The notes below the pieces were generated by a model. That model was not told where the DNA came from. It did no database searches and saw only the letters and a program-made list of their open reading frames with translations. Source: Muribaculaceae bacterium (GTDB lineage: Bacteria > Bacteroidota > Bacteroidia > Bacteroidales > Muribaculaceae). Taken from it: 64,000 nucleotides of DNA. The stretch spans positions 106,847 through 170,846 of the forward strand of contig JAFZHD010000040.1 in the NCBI GenBank assembly GCA_017555085.1, in the 5' to 3' direction. Made by a program: the position numbers and the translations under genes. Below, in pieces: positions 17,799 through 26,886 of this stretch. Within the stretch, counting starts at the first letter, position 1. Every line of letters starts with the position of its first letter.

Positions 17799-17880
17799 AT
17801 TCTCCCCCTATCCACTGCATTTTACTCCGTTTCATTTGTGGCAGAGGGAGAATTTGTCCGCGATATATTCCGACACTAGC
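17799..17880. repeat. Dispersed hairpin repeat, copy 1
   Basis: The gap 17706-18010 holds no gene. It contains an imperfect hairpin: TCTCCC...CCAC pairs with GTGG...GGGAGA across a 22-base loop. A tail ending in CACTAG follows. The same arms and tail recur at 63853-63950, where the loop is only about three bases. Confidence 0.65.
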
Positions 17881-17950
17881 TAACGCGCTAACCTTATTGT
17901 GCTCTTCTGTCTAAAACATATTCTCGCAACAATGATAAATTAGGTTAGAC

Positions 17951-17990
17951 AAAAAAATAAGGCAACTCATGTAATTGGGTTGCCTTATTG
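17951..17990 (-). terminator. Terminator after the acyl-CoA ligase
   Basis: On the minus strand, stem CAATAAGGCAACCCA pairs with TGAGTTGCCTTATT and is followed by seven T residues. Confidence 0.8.
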
Positions 17991-18010
17991 ATATCCGTAG
18001 TTTGAGAATT

Positions 18011-19669
18011 TTAGTTGCGTTGGTAGAGGTAGCGTTTGATGCTCTTTTTGGGAGTGCGCTCAAATGCTTCTGACATCACTTCGATTTTCTTCAAACGGGC
18101 ATAGTTGGGAAGGTCTTTGTTGATGTCGGGGAGTGTTGATTTGATGTATTTGACAAACTCTTTTTGGTCCATACCGTCTTTGGCTCCTTGGTCAAAGTCG
18201 GGGTAAACCAATGCTGTGAGTCCGCCGTTTTCTTCGATAACGAGTGACTCGACAAAGTAGGGGCGAATGTCGAGCATTGCTTCTACTTCTTCGGGGTAGA
18301 TGTTTTGTCCAGATGGGCCGAGAATCATACATTTAGAGCGGCCGCGGAGGAAGAGGCTGCCGTCGGCATCAATAATGCCCATGTCGCCTGTGTGCAACCA
18401 ACCTTCTTCGTCAAGTGCCTCGCGAGTGGCTTCTTCGTTTTTGTAGTAGCCGAGGAATACATTGTCGCCTCTAACGAGCAATTCGCCGGGAATGTTCTCG
18501 GGGTCGGGAGAGTCGATTTTCATCTCCATATTAGGCACGATTTCGCCGCATGAGTAGAGTTTCTCGGTTTTCCAATCAGAGTATGTGATGATGGGGGCAC
18601 ACTCGGTCATACCATAACCGACGGTGAAGGGAAAGCCCATTTTCTTGAAGAATGTTTCAACTTCTTTGTTGAACGCTGCGCCGCCGATAATCACTTCATA
18701 GAACTCGCCGCCAAAGGCGCTGATGAGTTCGGTTTTGATTTTGTTGATGATTAATTGGTCAAGGCCGGGCACTTTCAAGGCAAACTTGATGCCTGCTTTT
18801 TCAAGCACGGGCTTAACCTTGTTTTTGTAGATTTTCTCGATGATGAGGGGCACTGCAATCACTACTGTGGGTTTTACTTCGGACAACGCCTGCAAGATGA
18901 TTTTGGGGCTTGGGAGGCGCGACAAGAAGTGAACATGGCAACCTCGTGACAACTCGTAAAGCACTTCAAACATGAGGCCATACATGTGGGCGCATGGCAA
19001 CATTGATACTACATTTGATGTGTTGGTGATTTGGGGAAGTACTTTGCGGCCAAATTCGAGGTTTGACGAAATGGCGCGGAAGGGAATCATTACGCCTTTT
19101 GAGAAGCCTGATGTGCCTGATGTATAGTTGATGATTGCCAATTCGTTGGGTTGGTCTTCGGGATAAACCACACATTCGGGAGTGAATTGCATGGGGTATT
19201 TTTTGCCGAAAAATTCGTTGAGACGAGAGCGTGCTTCGTTAATGCGTTCGTTTGCTGCATAAAGCAATTGGAATGTGTTGACTTGAATAATAGCCTGTAA
19301 GTTGGGCATTTCGCTTTCCGAGACATTTTCCCAAATTACTTCATCAACAAACAATACTCTTGATTCGGAGTGATTTACAAGGTGGTGAATGTTTGAGGGT
19401 TTGAACTCGTGCATCAAGGGCACGGGTACAGCACCATAGGTCATTACAGCCAAGAACGATACGGCCCAATTGGCTTGGTTTCGTGAACAGAGAGCCACTT
19501 TATCGCCTTTTTCCAAGCCGCATTCTTCAAACATGATGTGAAGTTTTGCAATTAGGCGAGCGAGGTCGCGATAGTGCATTGTGGCACCTTGGTAGTTAGA
19601 GATGGCCGGGCGGTCCCAGTTGTCTCTGATGGCCTTTTCAAATGTTTTATTTACTGATGTAAATGCCAT
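18011..19669 (-). CDS. Long-chain acyl-CoA ligase (AMP-binding enzyme)
   Basis: This 552-residue adenylate-forming enzyme has the P-loop INYTSGTSGFSKGV (about 178-191), the GYGMTECAP motif (about 349-357), HTGDMG (about 424-429) and the C-terminal lysine region RTPKKSIKRYLYQ. It activates fatty acids to acyl-CoA through an acyl-AMP. The family is used for recycling exogenous or membrane fatty acids. Length and motifs are complete. It is a single gene with its own terminator, upstream of an aldehyde dehydrogenase. Confidence 0.92.
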   Translation of the reverse strand: MAFTSVNKTFEKAIRDNWDRPAISNYQGATMHYRDLARLIAKLHIMFEECGLEKGDKVALCSRNQANWAVSFLAVMTYGAVPVPLMHEFKPSNIHHLVNHSESRVLFVDEVIWENVSESEMPNLQAIIQVNTFQLLYAANERINEARSRLNEFFGKKYPMQFTPECVVYPEDQPNELAIINYTSGTSGFSKGVMIPFRAISSNLEFGRKVLPQITNTSNVVSMLPCAHMYGLMFEVLYELSRGCHVHFLSRLPSPKIILQALSEVKPTVVIAVPLIIEKIYKNKVKPVLEKAGIKFALKVPGLDQLIINKIKTELISAFGGEFYEVIIGGAAFNKEVETFFKKMGFPFTVGYGMTECAPIITYSDWKTEKLYSCGEIVPNMEMKIDSPDPENIPGELLVRGDNVFLGYYKNEEATREALDEEGWLHTGDMGIIDADGSLFLRGRSKCMILGPSGQNIYPEEVEAMLDIRPYFVESLVIEENGGLTALVYPDFDQGAKDGMDQKEFVKYIKSTLPDINKDLPNYARLKKIEVMSEAFERTPKKSIKRYLYQRN

Positions 19670-19784
19670 AATTTTTAGTTTTAGTTTTTACTCTGGTTTA
19701 TTTTGACTAAGAGTGTTTACGTAGTATGATATGATAATAGGTAATTGCTATAAGACGTTTATTATATTAGATTTTTATTATGCG

Positions 19785-20912
19785 TTATTTGCGACGTCGC
19801 ACCGAGCGTGTAGCTGAGCTTGACGATGACTGAGCCTTGGGTTTGCTTTCTTTGACCTTTGACTCTTTTTTCTGTGCGGGCTTTTTAGAACCGCGCGATG
19901 ATTTTTGTTTTTTCTCGGCAGGTTCTTTAGTGGGGTCGTCTTTGCGCGCTGCGATAGTGTCGCCTTTGGCTGCTTGTTCGCGGGCTTCGCGAGCGGCAAT
20001 TACTTCTTCGCGTGAGGGAACCCACAATTTGTCTTCAAAGTGATCAAGACGGTTTTGAATGCTGTCTTGTGCTCGTTTCATATCGTCGGGGTCGGGATAC
20101 AATTGCATCATCGACTTGTTTTGGAGATTGCGAGTTTTGTAGATGTCGCCTTCATACATTGCCAATTGGAAGAAATCGTCATAGGTGTATTGGGGCAAGT
20201 TGTTATCGTCGTTAACAAAGATATATTGTTGAGTGAGATAGGGACGCAATGCGTCAAACTTAATCCAGAACATGGGGTAGCGAATGGGCTCGCCGCCAAA
20301 GTCGCCTGCACGGTGCAATACGGGGCAAACGGCTTCAATTTGGGTTTTCATGCGGTTGCTGCGAGTGTCAAATACCCATTTTTCGAGCAAGTAGTATGAT
20401 AACACCTCGTTTGAGGGAACATCGCTTTCTTCAATAGTGAATTTGGGATTTTTCTCGGTTGAGCCTTTTGCTTCGGTGTAGAGGATATAGAAGCGGTCGA
20501 GCATTTCGCGCACTTTGATGCGATATTGGTCGGTGAAGATTTCGCGGCCGTCGAGATATTCATAGGCGGCAATCTGGTTGTTGGCCAAAAGTCGCATGAT
20601 GATGCGGAACATGTTTTCTTGGCTTTCGGTGGGCTCTTCGGGATAGTAAAGAGGCGCGTTTTGGTCTTTTGTGAGGTCGAGTTGACGGTAAACCACTTTC
20701 ATCCACGACACATCGGCATCGCTCATTTCTTCGTTTTCAAAGAATTGTTGCATGCGTCCTGTGACTTGTGCAGTCGAGGCGTTCTTGTCTTTGTTGCGGT
20801 CGTTGTCACCACGGCGGCGAACCACACTGCCCGATGAATCTTGTGCCACTGCCGATAGACTTGTGCCGAGGGCCACTAATGCTATTATGAGATATTTTTT
20901 AAGTTGTTTCAT
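19785..20912 (-). CDS. gldN: Type IX secretion protein GldN/PorN with basic tail
   Basis: This 375-residue periplasmic protein ends the secretion operon. It has a signal peptide (MKQLKKYLIIALVALGTSLSAVAQ). The GldN core spans about 50-290 (DADVSWMKVVYRQLDLTKD, YPEEPTESQENMFRIIMRLL, PVLHRAGDFGGEPIRYPMFWIKF). GldN/PorN forms the periplasmic ring with the GldK/PorK lipoprotein. Here the core is followed by an unusual tail of about 60 residues of Lys, Ser, Ala and Arg ending SVRRRK, probably disordered. Gene order GldK-L-M-N matches the family. Confidence 0.92.
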   Translation of the reverse strand: MKQLKKYLIIALVALGTSLSAVAQDSSGSVVRRRGDNDRNKDKNASTAQVTGRMQQFFENEEMSDADVSWMKVVYRQLDLTKDQNAPLYYPEEPTESQENMFRIIMRLLANNQIAAYEYLDGREIFTDQYRIKVREMLDRFYILYTEAKGSTEKNPKFTIEESDVPSNEVLSYYLLEKWVFDTRSNRMKTQIEAVCPVLHRAGDFGGEPIRYPMFWIKFDALRPYLTQQYIFVNDDNNLPQYTYDDFFQLAMYEGDIYKTRNLQNKSMMQLYPDPDDMKRAQDSIQNRLDHFEDKLWVPSREEVIAAREAREQAAKGDTIAARKDDPTKEPAEKKQKSSRGSKKPAQKKESKVKESKPKAQSSSSSATRSVRRRK

Positions 20913-20942
20913 TGCTGTATCTAATAAAAGGGGTTTACACGA

Positions 20943-22505
20943 TTAGTTGACTATGACCTCCATGGGAGAAAGGTCGCGTTGAATGCCGTCGGGGCCAATG
21001 GCTTTGACGCGTGAGATATAGAAGCGTTTGCCGCGAGAAAGGCGACGGAACTGTTCTTTTTGTCGTTGTGAGAAGTTGGCTCCTTCTGACACCTCGGGAA
21101 TGGCGTTACCCATTGAGTCAAAGAACACAGTTTCGAAACTCAACACTTTGAAGGCGATGTTGAGCAATTCGTCATCGATAGCGGCTTCAAGACCTTCGGC
21201 TTGCATGAGCAATGTCTTTGCAATGGGGCGAGAGCCTTTGTAGCGTTCTTTATTTCCTTTGTTGTCGGTATATGATATGAAAGGAGTGGGGTCGGGCAAT
21301 TTGCGCACACGGAACGACATTGAAGCCACTGTCTGCTGACGGCCGTCCATTGTGGCAGTAACGGTGATAACGGCATCTTCGCCCACTTTGGCGGGGCGTG
21401 CCACCCAACTGTCGCCCTTGCGTGAGAGCGTGCCGTTGCTCATCGATGCGCTCACAGCATTGTTGGCAATGCCGGGCACCGAGATGCTCATGGGGTTGTC
21501 GATGCCTGCATAAAGCACATTCATCATTGTAGCCGATACGGTGGCTGTGGGCTCGATTACGGTATATGATGAGTGGAAATCGTGGCGGGTTGTCGAGCCG
21601 TCGCCATGAGGCACTTCGAGATAACCTTTGTAGTCAAACACGCCTGTGCTGCCGGTAACGAGTTCATAAAGGCCGCGGTCGTTGTTGAGGGTCTTGCCGT
21701 TGATAACCACTACAGGGCGTTGTGTGGTATCTACTGCGGCGAGAACGATGTTGGCTGAGTATTTGCTGCCACGCATCACTACGCGCGACTGGGGAATTAC
21801 AAATGCGTTAATCTCGTTGACGCGAACATCGCCTGCATCAACATTGGTGAGCAATGTGGCAAGAGCCTCGCCCTCGGCATAACGAATGTCGTTTTGCAGC
21901 TTGGCCAACAATGTGATTGCGGCCACAACGGGTTGGTTCTCAAATTGTGCTTCTTCCCATTTGCGGTTGCTGATGATGCCGTCTTTGCTTTCAGATGTTG
22001 AGAGCACTTGCTCAATGTTTTTGCGTTTTACATCGTCGGTCATCAATGCTGCAATATATTCGCGATAGCCGTCAATTGACAATCGCAGGTTTTGGCCGTT
22101 GCTTTTGCCGGGCGATAGCATCACTACCGATGCCGATTCGAGGTCGTCGCGGTTTACGATGTTGTTTATGTCGCCGTCGTTGCCGTCGGCTTGTATAACG
22201 ATGGCTTGTTTGAGCGAGTCAACAAGCGTGTAGAGCGATTGAGTGACCTCTCTCACTTCGGCAGCCTTGTTATACCACACGGCACCTTTTTCGGGGTTTT
22301 GGTCGTTAAACGCTTTCAGGCGCAGAAACAGGTCTTCGTTACGCTCGGCCACATTCTCGTTTGAGCGGTTAAGACCGTCTTCAACTTGTGTGAAGCCGTC
22401 AAGCACATCGCTCGAAACATTGAGGGCAAGCATAGCGGTGAGGACGATATACATGAGGTTTATCATCTTCTGACGCGGTGAAAGTTTGTTGCTGTTAGAG
22501 CCCAT
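20943..22505 (-). CDS. gldM: Type IX secretion motor protein GldM/PorM
   Basis: This 520-residue protein has one N-terminal membrane helix (LMYIVLTAMLALNVSSDVLDG, about 17-37), immediately preceded by the positive KLSPRQKM segment. A long periplasmic part of four GldM domains follows. With GldL it forms the proton-powered rotary motor that drives type IX secretion and gliding. Length is normal for the family. The gene lies 41 nt after gldL and 30 nt before gldN. Confidence 0.94.
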   Translation of the reverse strand: MGSNSNKLSPRQKMINLMYIVLTAMLALNVSSDVLDGFTQVEDGLNRSNENVAERNEDLFLRLKAFNDQNPEKGAVWYNKAAEVREVTQSLYTLVDSLKQAIVIQADGNDGDINNIVNRDDLESASVVMLSPGKSNGQNLRLSIDGYREYIAALMTDDVKRKNIEQVLSTSESKDGIISNRKWEEAQFENQPVVAAITLLAKLQNDIRYAEGEALATLLTNVDAGDVRVNEINAFVIPQSRVVMRGSKYSANIVLAAVDTTQRPVVVINGKTLNNDRGLYELVTGSTGVFDYKGYLEVPHGDGSTTRHDFHSSYTVIEPTATVSATMMNVLYAGIDNPMSISVPGIANNAVSASMSNGTLSRKGDSWVARPAKVGEDAVITVTATMDGRQQTVASMSFRVRKLPDPTPFISYTDNKGNKERYKGSRPIAKTLLMQAEGLEAAIDDELLNIAFKVLSFETVFFDSMGNAIPEVSEGANFSQRQKEQFRRLSRGKRFYISRVKAIGPDGIQRDLSPMEVIVN

Positions 22506-22546
22506 TTATATGTAATGAAAAAATGAGTTTGCTAATGAGGTTGAAA

Positions 22547-23533
22547 TTAATTGTTGTTTGACTCTGCTGCGGGAGCGTTGCCGGTGAGGTCTTGGGGGTT
22601 GATGCCGGGCATTTCGCCACCCATCATGGGACGGTACATGTTGATGGTCATTGCAGTAATCATCTTTTCATATACCGAGTTGAGTTGCTGCATGTAACGA
22701 GTCATCTTTTCGGTTTCGGCGCAGTATTGTGCGCTTTGAGCCGAACTCTTTTCATACATGTCGCGAATGTCTTTGATGCCACGGTTCACACGGTCGATAG
22801 AGTCGAGTTGTGACGACACGCTTTTGAGTTGGATTTCGTAGATAGTGTTCAAGCCGCCGATGTTGCGGTTGAGGTCTTGCATTTGTTCGACATAACCTGT
22901 TGAACTGCGAGTGATGTTTTCAGAGTTTTCGGTAATTGCACGGTATGATTGGAGCAATACGTCTGAAACATGGTTGAGCGCTTCGGTCGTTTCGCGCAAT
23001 TTTACCATTTCTTCTGAGATGGCTGCCATCTGCGAGAGATATTGCTGAGTGGCAGTAGTGAGTTCGGCCATGCGTGAAAGTTGGTCAGAAGCGGCTGCCA
23101 TCTTGGCAATGCTTTCAGAGAGTGAGCGAGTGTCATCTTCGCTTAGGTCGAGGTTTCCGGGAATGCCGACAGCACGACGAGCCTGTTCGCCCGAAACTGT
23201 TGCCGAGCCGTTGCCACCGCCGATGATGATGCCACCACCGCCACCAAATTCGGGACGGTCTTCGGGGTCTTTGGTTGACAAGACGGGGAATACTTCTTCC
23301 CAATGATATTCTTTTGGCGGACGGTCAAAGGCTGTGAGGATAAACATCAATACCTCGGTTCCCATACCGATTGAGAGCAACATGTTGCCGCCTGGGAGGT
23401 GGAGAATTTTGAAGAGAGCACCCCAAATAACGATTGCGGCACCGATACTGTATGCAAAGTTGAAGAAGCGTTGTCCGCTCTCGCCCGAGAGGAATCGCTC
23501 AATGCTGTTTTTATATTTCTTAATTTTTCCCAT
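22547..23533 (-). CDS. gldL: Type IX secretion motor protein GldL/PorL
   Basis: This 328-residue inner-membrane protein has two helices near the N-terminus (about 26-42, FAYSIGAAIVIWGALFK, and 50-69, NMLLSIGMGTEVLMFILTAF). A glutamate lies in the second helix, the residue implicated in proton coupling. The cytosolic part is glycine-rich near GGGGIIIGGGNG, then long and coiled-coil-like. It pairs with GldM as the secretion motor. Confidence 0.93.
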   Translation of the reverse strand: MGKIKKYKNSIERFLSGESGQRFFNFAYSIGAAIVIWGALFKILHLPGGNMLLSIGMGTEVLMFILTAFDRPPKEYHWEEVFPVLSTKDPEDRPEFGGGGGIIIGGGNGSATVSGEQARRAVGIPGNLDLSEDDTRSLSESIAKMAAASDQLSRMAELTTATQQYLSQMAAISEEMVKLRETTEALNHVSDVLLQSYRAITENSENITRSSTGYVEQMQDLNRNIGGLNTIYEIQLKSVSSQLDSIDRVNRGIKDIRDMYEKSSAQSAQYCAETEKMTRYMQQLNSVYEKMITAMTINMYRPMMGGEMPGINPQDLTGNAPAAESNNN

Positions 23534-23575
23534 TTTTAGTCAATATAGTGGGTTGTGTGATGTGTTTAAGGTTGA

Positions 23576-25015
23576 TTATTTTTTGCCTCCTTGTCCGCGT
23601 GCAAAGCCGATTTGGGTGCGAACGCAACGGAAACCGATATATGAGCGTTGTTCGTTTTGGTATTCCCACATGCGAATGTCGCTGCGAATGTTGTGGGCTA
23701 CATCTTTCCACGAACCGCCACGCACGATTTTGCGTTTCATCTTATAGGGGTCTTCTTTGGCTGCGTTGTAGCGATACTCGGGGTTGAGGTCGCTTGTGAG
23801 TTTGCCCACGCTTTCGGTGTAAGCGGTCGAAGTCCATTCGCTCACGTTACCGGCCATGTCATAGAGGCCAAAGTCGTTGGGCGCATATGTACCCACTTGT
23901 GAGGTGATGAGATGTCCGTCTTTGATATAGTTGCCTTCGTTGGGCTTGAAGTTGGCATAGAAACAGCCCTTGCCTTCGGTCAAAGGAAGGTCGCCTTCCC
24001 AAGGATACATGTTTTCGTTAACACCTGCGCGGGCAGCATATTCCCATTCGGCTTCGGTGGGGAGGCGGTAAGGCTCGATATATACGCCTTGACGGCCCAA
24101 TGAGCGACGCAAGAAGTCGGTGCGCCAGTTGGCAAATGCCGATGCCTGTTCCCAACTTACGCCAACAACGGGATATTCGTTGTAACCGCCGTGTGAGAAA
24201 TAAAGTCTTACATAAGGCTCGTTATAGGCGTTTTCAAAGTCGTTAACCCAAGCAGTGGTGTCGGGATATACATTAACAATATATGTGTTGAGGAAATCGT
24301 AGTCGCCGGTGAGAGAGCGAGTGATTGTTTCGCGAATGATTTTGCCTTCGTCATTGACATAGGCAGTGTCCTTCGAAATCATGGGATTTTCGGTGGGCAC
24401 GGGACGGTCGGTGTTATACTCGCGACGAGTGGGGTCGAGGCGGTGTTTGCGCTTTGCCGCTTCGGTGTGGTTGAAAATCTCGTATCGATAGTTCAACTGA
24501 GTGGGGTCAAGTTCTTTTGCACCAGTGATGGGGTTGATGCGATATACGCTTTGGATGGCGCGAGCCTCGTCTTCGCTTGGGTTGCGCCAGGGAATTGACT
24601 TGTTCCAGTTAAGGTGGGGCTTGACGGGATTGCCTTGACGGTCTTCCTCAATCTTGAACTCTTCGTTGCCGCCAAAAGCGGGGTCGGCGAGGCGTTCTCG
24701 AATGATAGAGTCGCGCACCCAAAATACAAATTGCTTGTATTTAGAGTTTGTGATTTCGGTCTCGTCCATCCAGAAACCGTCAACCGAGATGCCGCGAGCA
24801 TCGGCACGAAGATTCCACAAACTGTCGGCTTTTTGAGGACCTACTTCCATCGAGCCTCTTGACACGAGAACCATGCCATAGGGGGTGGGTTCGCCCCATA
24901 CTGTTGCACCTACGCCGGTAACTTCACCGCCGGCAGAACTGCGGTTACTCATTGCACACGATGCCATTATCGTTGCAATAAAAGTTGATATGAGATAAAT
25001 TGTCGTTTTCTTCAT
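23576..25015 (-). CDS. gldK: Type IX secretion lipoprotein GldK/PorK
   Basis: This 479-residue lipoprotein has lipobox ASCAMS with Cys20 modified. It has a formylglycine-generating-enzyme/sulfatase-modifying fold with SVGVSWEQASAFANWR-type motifs (VVGVSWEQASAFANWRTDFL), RLPTEAEWEYAAR and RGGSWKDVAHNIRSDIR. GldK has lost the enzyme role and builds the periplasmic ring with GldN. It follows the PorP/SprF gene by two bases, so the two are surely co-transcribed. Confidence 0.93.
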   Translation of the reverse strand: MKKTTIYLISTFIATIMASCAMSNRSSAGGEVTGVGATVWGEPTPYGMVLVSRGSMEVGPQKADSLWNLRADARGISVDGFWMDETEITNSKYKQFVFWVRDSIIRERLADPAFGGNEEFKIEEDRQGNPVKPHLNWNKSIPWRNPSEDEARAIQSVYRINPITGAKELDPTQLNYRYEIFNHTEAAKRKHRLDPTRREYNTDRPVPTENPMISKDTAYVNDEGKIIRETITRSLTGDYDFLNTYIVNVYPDTTAWVNDFENAYNEPYVRLYFSHGGYNEYPVVGVSWEQASAFANWRTDFLRRSLGRQGVYIEPYRLPTEAEWEYAARAGVNENMYPWEGDLPLTEGKGCFYANFKPNEGNYIKDGHLITSQVGTYAPNDFGLYDMAGNVSEWTSTAYTESVGKLTSDLNPEYRYNAAKEDPYKMKRKIVRGGSWKDVAHNIRSDIRMWEYQNEQRSYIGFRCVRTQIGFARGQGGKK

Positions 25016-25017
25016 AA

Positions 25018-26013
25018 TTACATTATGCGAATACTCTTATGTTTGTTTTTATTTTTTTCTGACAAGTCAATTTTGAGGCTGTAACCGGCAAAAATCTCGT
25101 GGCTGCCACTGCTTGCCTTTGCGATTGCCGAGGTTGCGTAGTCATAACTGTAACCAAGATAAAAATTCTTGAATTCGGCTCCGAGCATAAACATTACCGC
25201 GTCGTTGTAGCGGTAACCGATGCCTGCCGAAAGAAATTTGTTATAGCGCACGCGGCCTGTAATTTCGCCGGTATAGAATGTCAGGTCACTCTTGACCATA
25301 ACCGACGGTATTATTTCAAATAACGAATTTTTTATCGGTATATTGCTTCCGGCCATGAAATATAATATGCGACCGGCCGTAAATTCATAATTTTTTTCTT
25401 GTCCGCCTTCGCCCGACTCGGCGTTGAGAGTGATTGTGGGCGATGTGATGTGGTTGCACGAAAGACCAGCCCAAAACAGTTTGTGGCGGTAATAAACACC
25501 GGCGCCGATGTCAAAAGCTGTTCCTTTGATGTCGGTCGTTGGGATAGCATCGTCGGTGCCTTCGTGATAGTCGTCATCGTCGGGCAGATACACTTCCGAA
25601 CCCTTGAAACCTTGGTCGATAAAGCCGATTTGAACACCCGGGGTGAGCGTTCCGCCCCAAAGTTTTATTTTATATGCGATTTGTGCGCCTAATGTGAGGT
25701 TATTGTAAAGACCCAATGATTCTTGTTGCATCACAAGCCCCACGCCAAATCGTTGGCTCGAAATCTTGAAGGGCATGTCGGCGGCAACGAGAAAAGATGT
25801 GGGCGCATTGGGAATGCCCACCCATTGCAATCGCGAACCGCCGCGAATGCGCAGATAGTCAGTGTTACCGATTGCAGCCGAGTTGTAGTATGCGGGAACT
25901 TCGTAGTATTGCGTAAACTGTGCATCGACCTGTGCGTTGGCGGTTGTCGCACCCATAAAAGATAGCACGGCAATGACGGTTATTAATAATATGTGTCGAA
26001 GAAAGAATGTCAT
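25018..26013 (-). CDS. PorP/SprF family type IX outer-membrane protein
   Basis: This 331-residue beta-barrel protein has a signal peptide ending TTANA. The start is the ATG at 26013; a TTG two codons upstream is in frame but unlikely. It begins VDAQFTQYYEVPAYYNSAAIG, the family opening, and has many aromatic-glycine beta-strands and a short charged C-terminus. PorP/SprF proteins sit in the outer membrane and help anchor or pass type IX cargo; several paralogues usually exist per genome. This one sits at the head of the GldK-L-M-N operon, as PorP does. Confidence 0.92.
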   Translation of the reverse strand: MTFFLRHILLITVIAVLSFMGATTANAQVDAQFTQYYEVPAYYNSAAIGNTDYLRIRGGSRLQWVGIPNAPTSFLVAADMPFKISSQRFGVGLVMQQESLGLYNNLTLGAQIAYKIKLWGGTLTPGVQIGFIDQGFKGSEVYLPDDDDYHEGTDDAIPTTDIKGTAFDIGAGVYYRHKLFWAGLSCNHITSPTITLNAESGEGGQEKNYEFTAGRILYFMAGSNIPIKNSLFEIIPSVMVKSDLTFYTGEITGRVRYNKFLSAGIGYRYNDAVMFMLGAEFKNFYLGYSYDYATSAIAKASSGSHEIFAGYSLKIDLSEKNKNKHKSIRIM

Positions 26014-26025
26014 TAGCAATAATTG

Positions 26026-26757
26026 TTATTCGAAGTAAAACGAGACAACTACCATTTGCGATGTCACTTGGTCGAGCGATTGGGTGAACTTGAATTTGCC
26101 GGGCTCTTCAACCAAGTCGGGGCGGTCGTGTTTGAGAATGTCGCGCAATCCGAAGCAGAATTTTATCTCGGGAATAAGTTTGAAGTATTGCAAATAGAAG
26201 TCGCAGCCAAATCCCACTGTGGCATAATAGTCATCAACTTTCATCTGCAAGAAGTCGCTGCGTTTCTTGGCTACATCAAATGCGGCCATGAAGCCGGTGG
26301 TGATGTAGGGGCGCATGTTGCGGTGGCGCATAGCGGCAAATTTCACATCGAGCGGTAGGGTGACATAGGCAGTCTTGATGTTCTGCTTTTCGGTGTTGCC
26401 GTTGGTGGTGTCATACATCTTGACAATCTTGTTGCCGAAGTACATACCGGGCGAAAATCTCACGCTGAAATAGTTGTTAAGTCGCAGGCTCACAAGCCCT
26501 GTGACGTTGAAGCCAGGTGAGAATGCGTCTTGTTCCATAAACCATGTTTCGCCATTCTCATAAACATATCCGTTGTGGGTAAATGACAAGTCTTGCACAT
26601 GTGTACCAAACGAGAAGCCCAAGTGCCAAATGCGCATATCGGCATAGGGGCGATTGAGCAATTTGTCGTTGAGTTGGCGCGCCGATGCTTCATTGGCAAC
26701 AGCCATTGAAACGAGGCACAACACGGCGGTTAATATGTAGCGGACTCTATTCATCAA
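26026..26757 (-). CDS. porT: PorT family outer-membrane protein of type IX secretion
   Basis: This 243-residue protein has a signal peptide (MNRVRYILTAVLCLVSMAVA). The PorT-like sequence includes NRPYADMRIWHLGFSFGTHV, LSFTHNGYVYENGETWFMEQ, YVTLPLDVKFAAMRHRNMRP and YFKLIPEIKFCFGLRDI, which I recognise as the Bacteroidales PorT pattern. PorT is a small beta-barrel needed for type IX secretion. It lies 12 nt upstream of the PorP gene and probably opens the operon. In Porphyromonas, porT is not placed here, so this arrangement adds a sixth secretion gene. Confidence 0.85.
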   Translation of the reverse strand: MMNRVRYILTAVLCLVSMAVANEASARQLNDKLLNRPYADMRIWHLGFSFGTHVQDLSFTHNGYVYENGETWFMEQDAFSPGFNVTGLVSLRLNNYFSVRFSPGMYFGNKIVKMYDTTNGNTEKQNIKTAYVTLPLDVKFAAMRHRNMRPYITTGFMAAFDVAKKRSDFLQMKVDDYYATVGFGCDFYLQYFKLIPEIKFCFGLRDILKHDRPDLVEEPGKFKFTQSLDQVTSQMVVVSFYFE

Positions 26758-26837
26758 TAGAATTAACGCAGGTTATACATATTTATTGCATTGTTATTAA
26801 TAAAACCGCACGCGAGGCGAAACTATGGGCCATATTT

Positions 26838-26869
26838 GTTGTTTTAGATGCAAAAGTTGGTTAACTTTG
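26838..26869 (+). promoter_or_regulatory. Promoter for the lipid kinase gene
   Basis: GTTG at 26838-26841, 20 nt, TAACTTTG at 26862-26869, then an ATG at 26887, leaving a leader of about 10 nt. Confidence 0.5.
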
Positions 26870-26886
26870 TGGAAGAATAAAATCAG

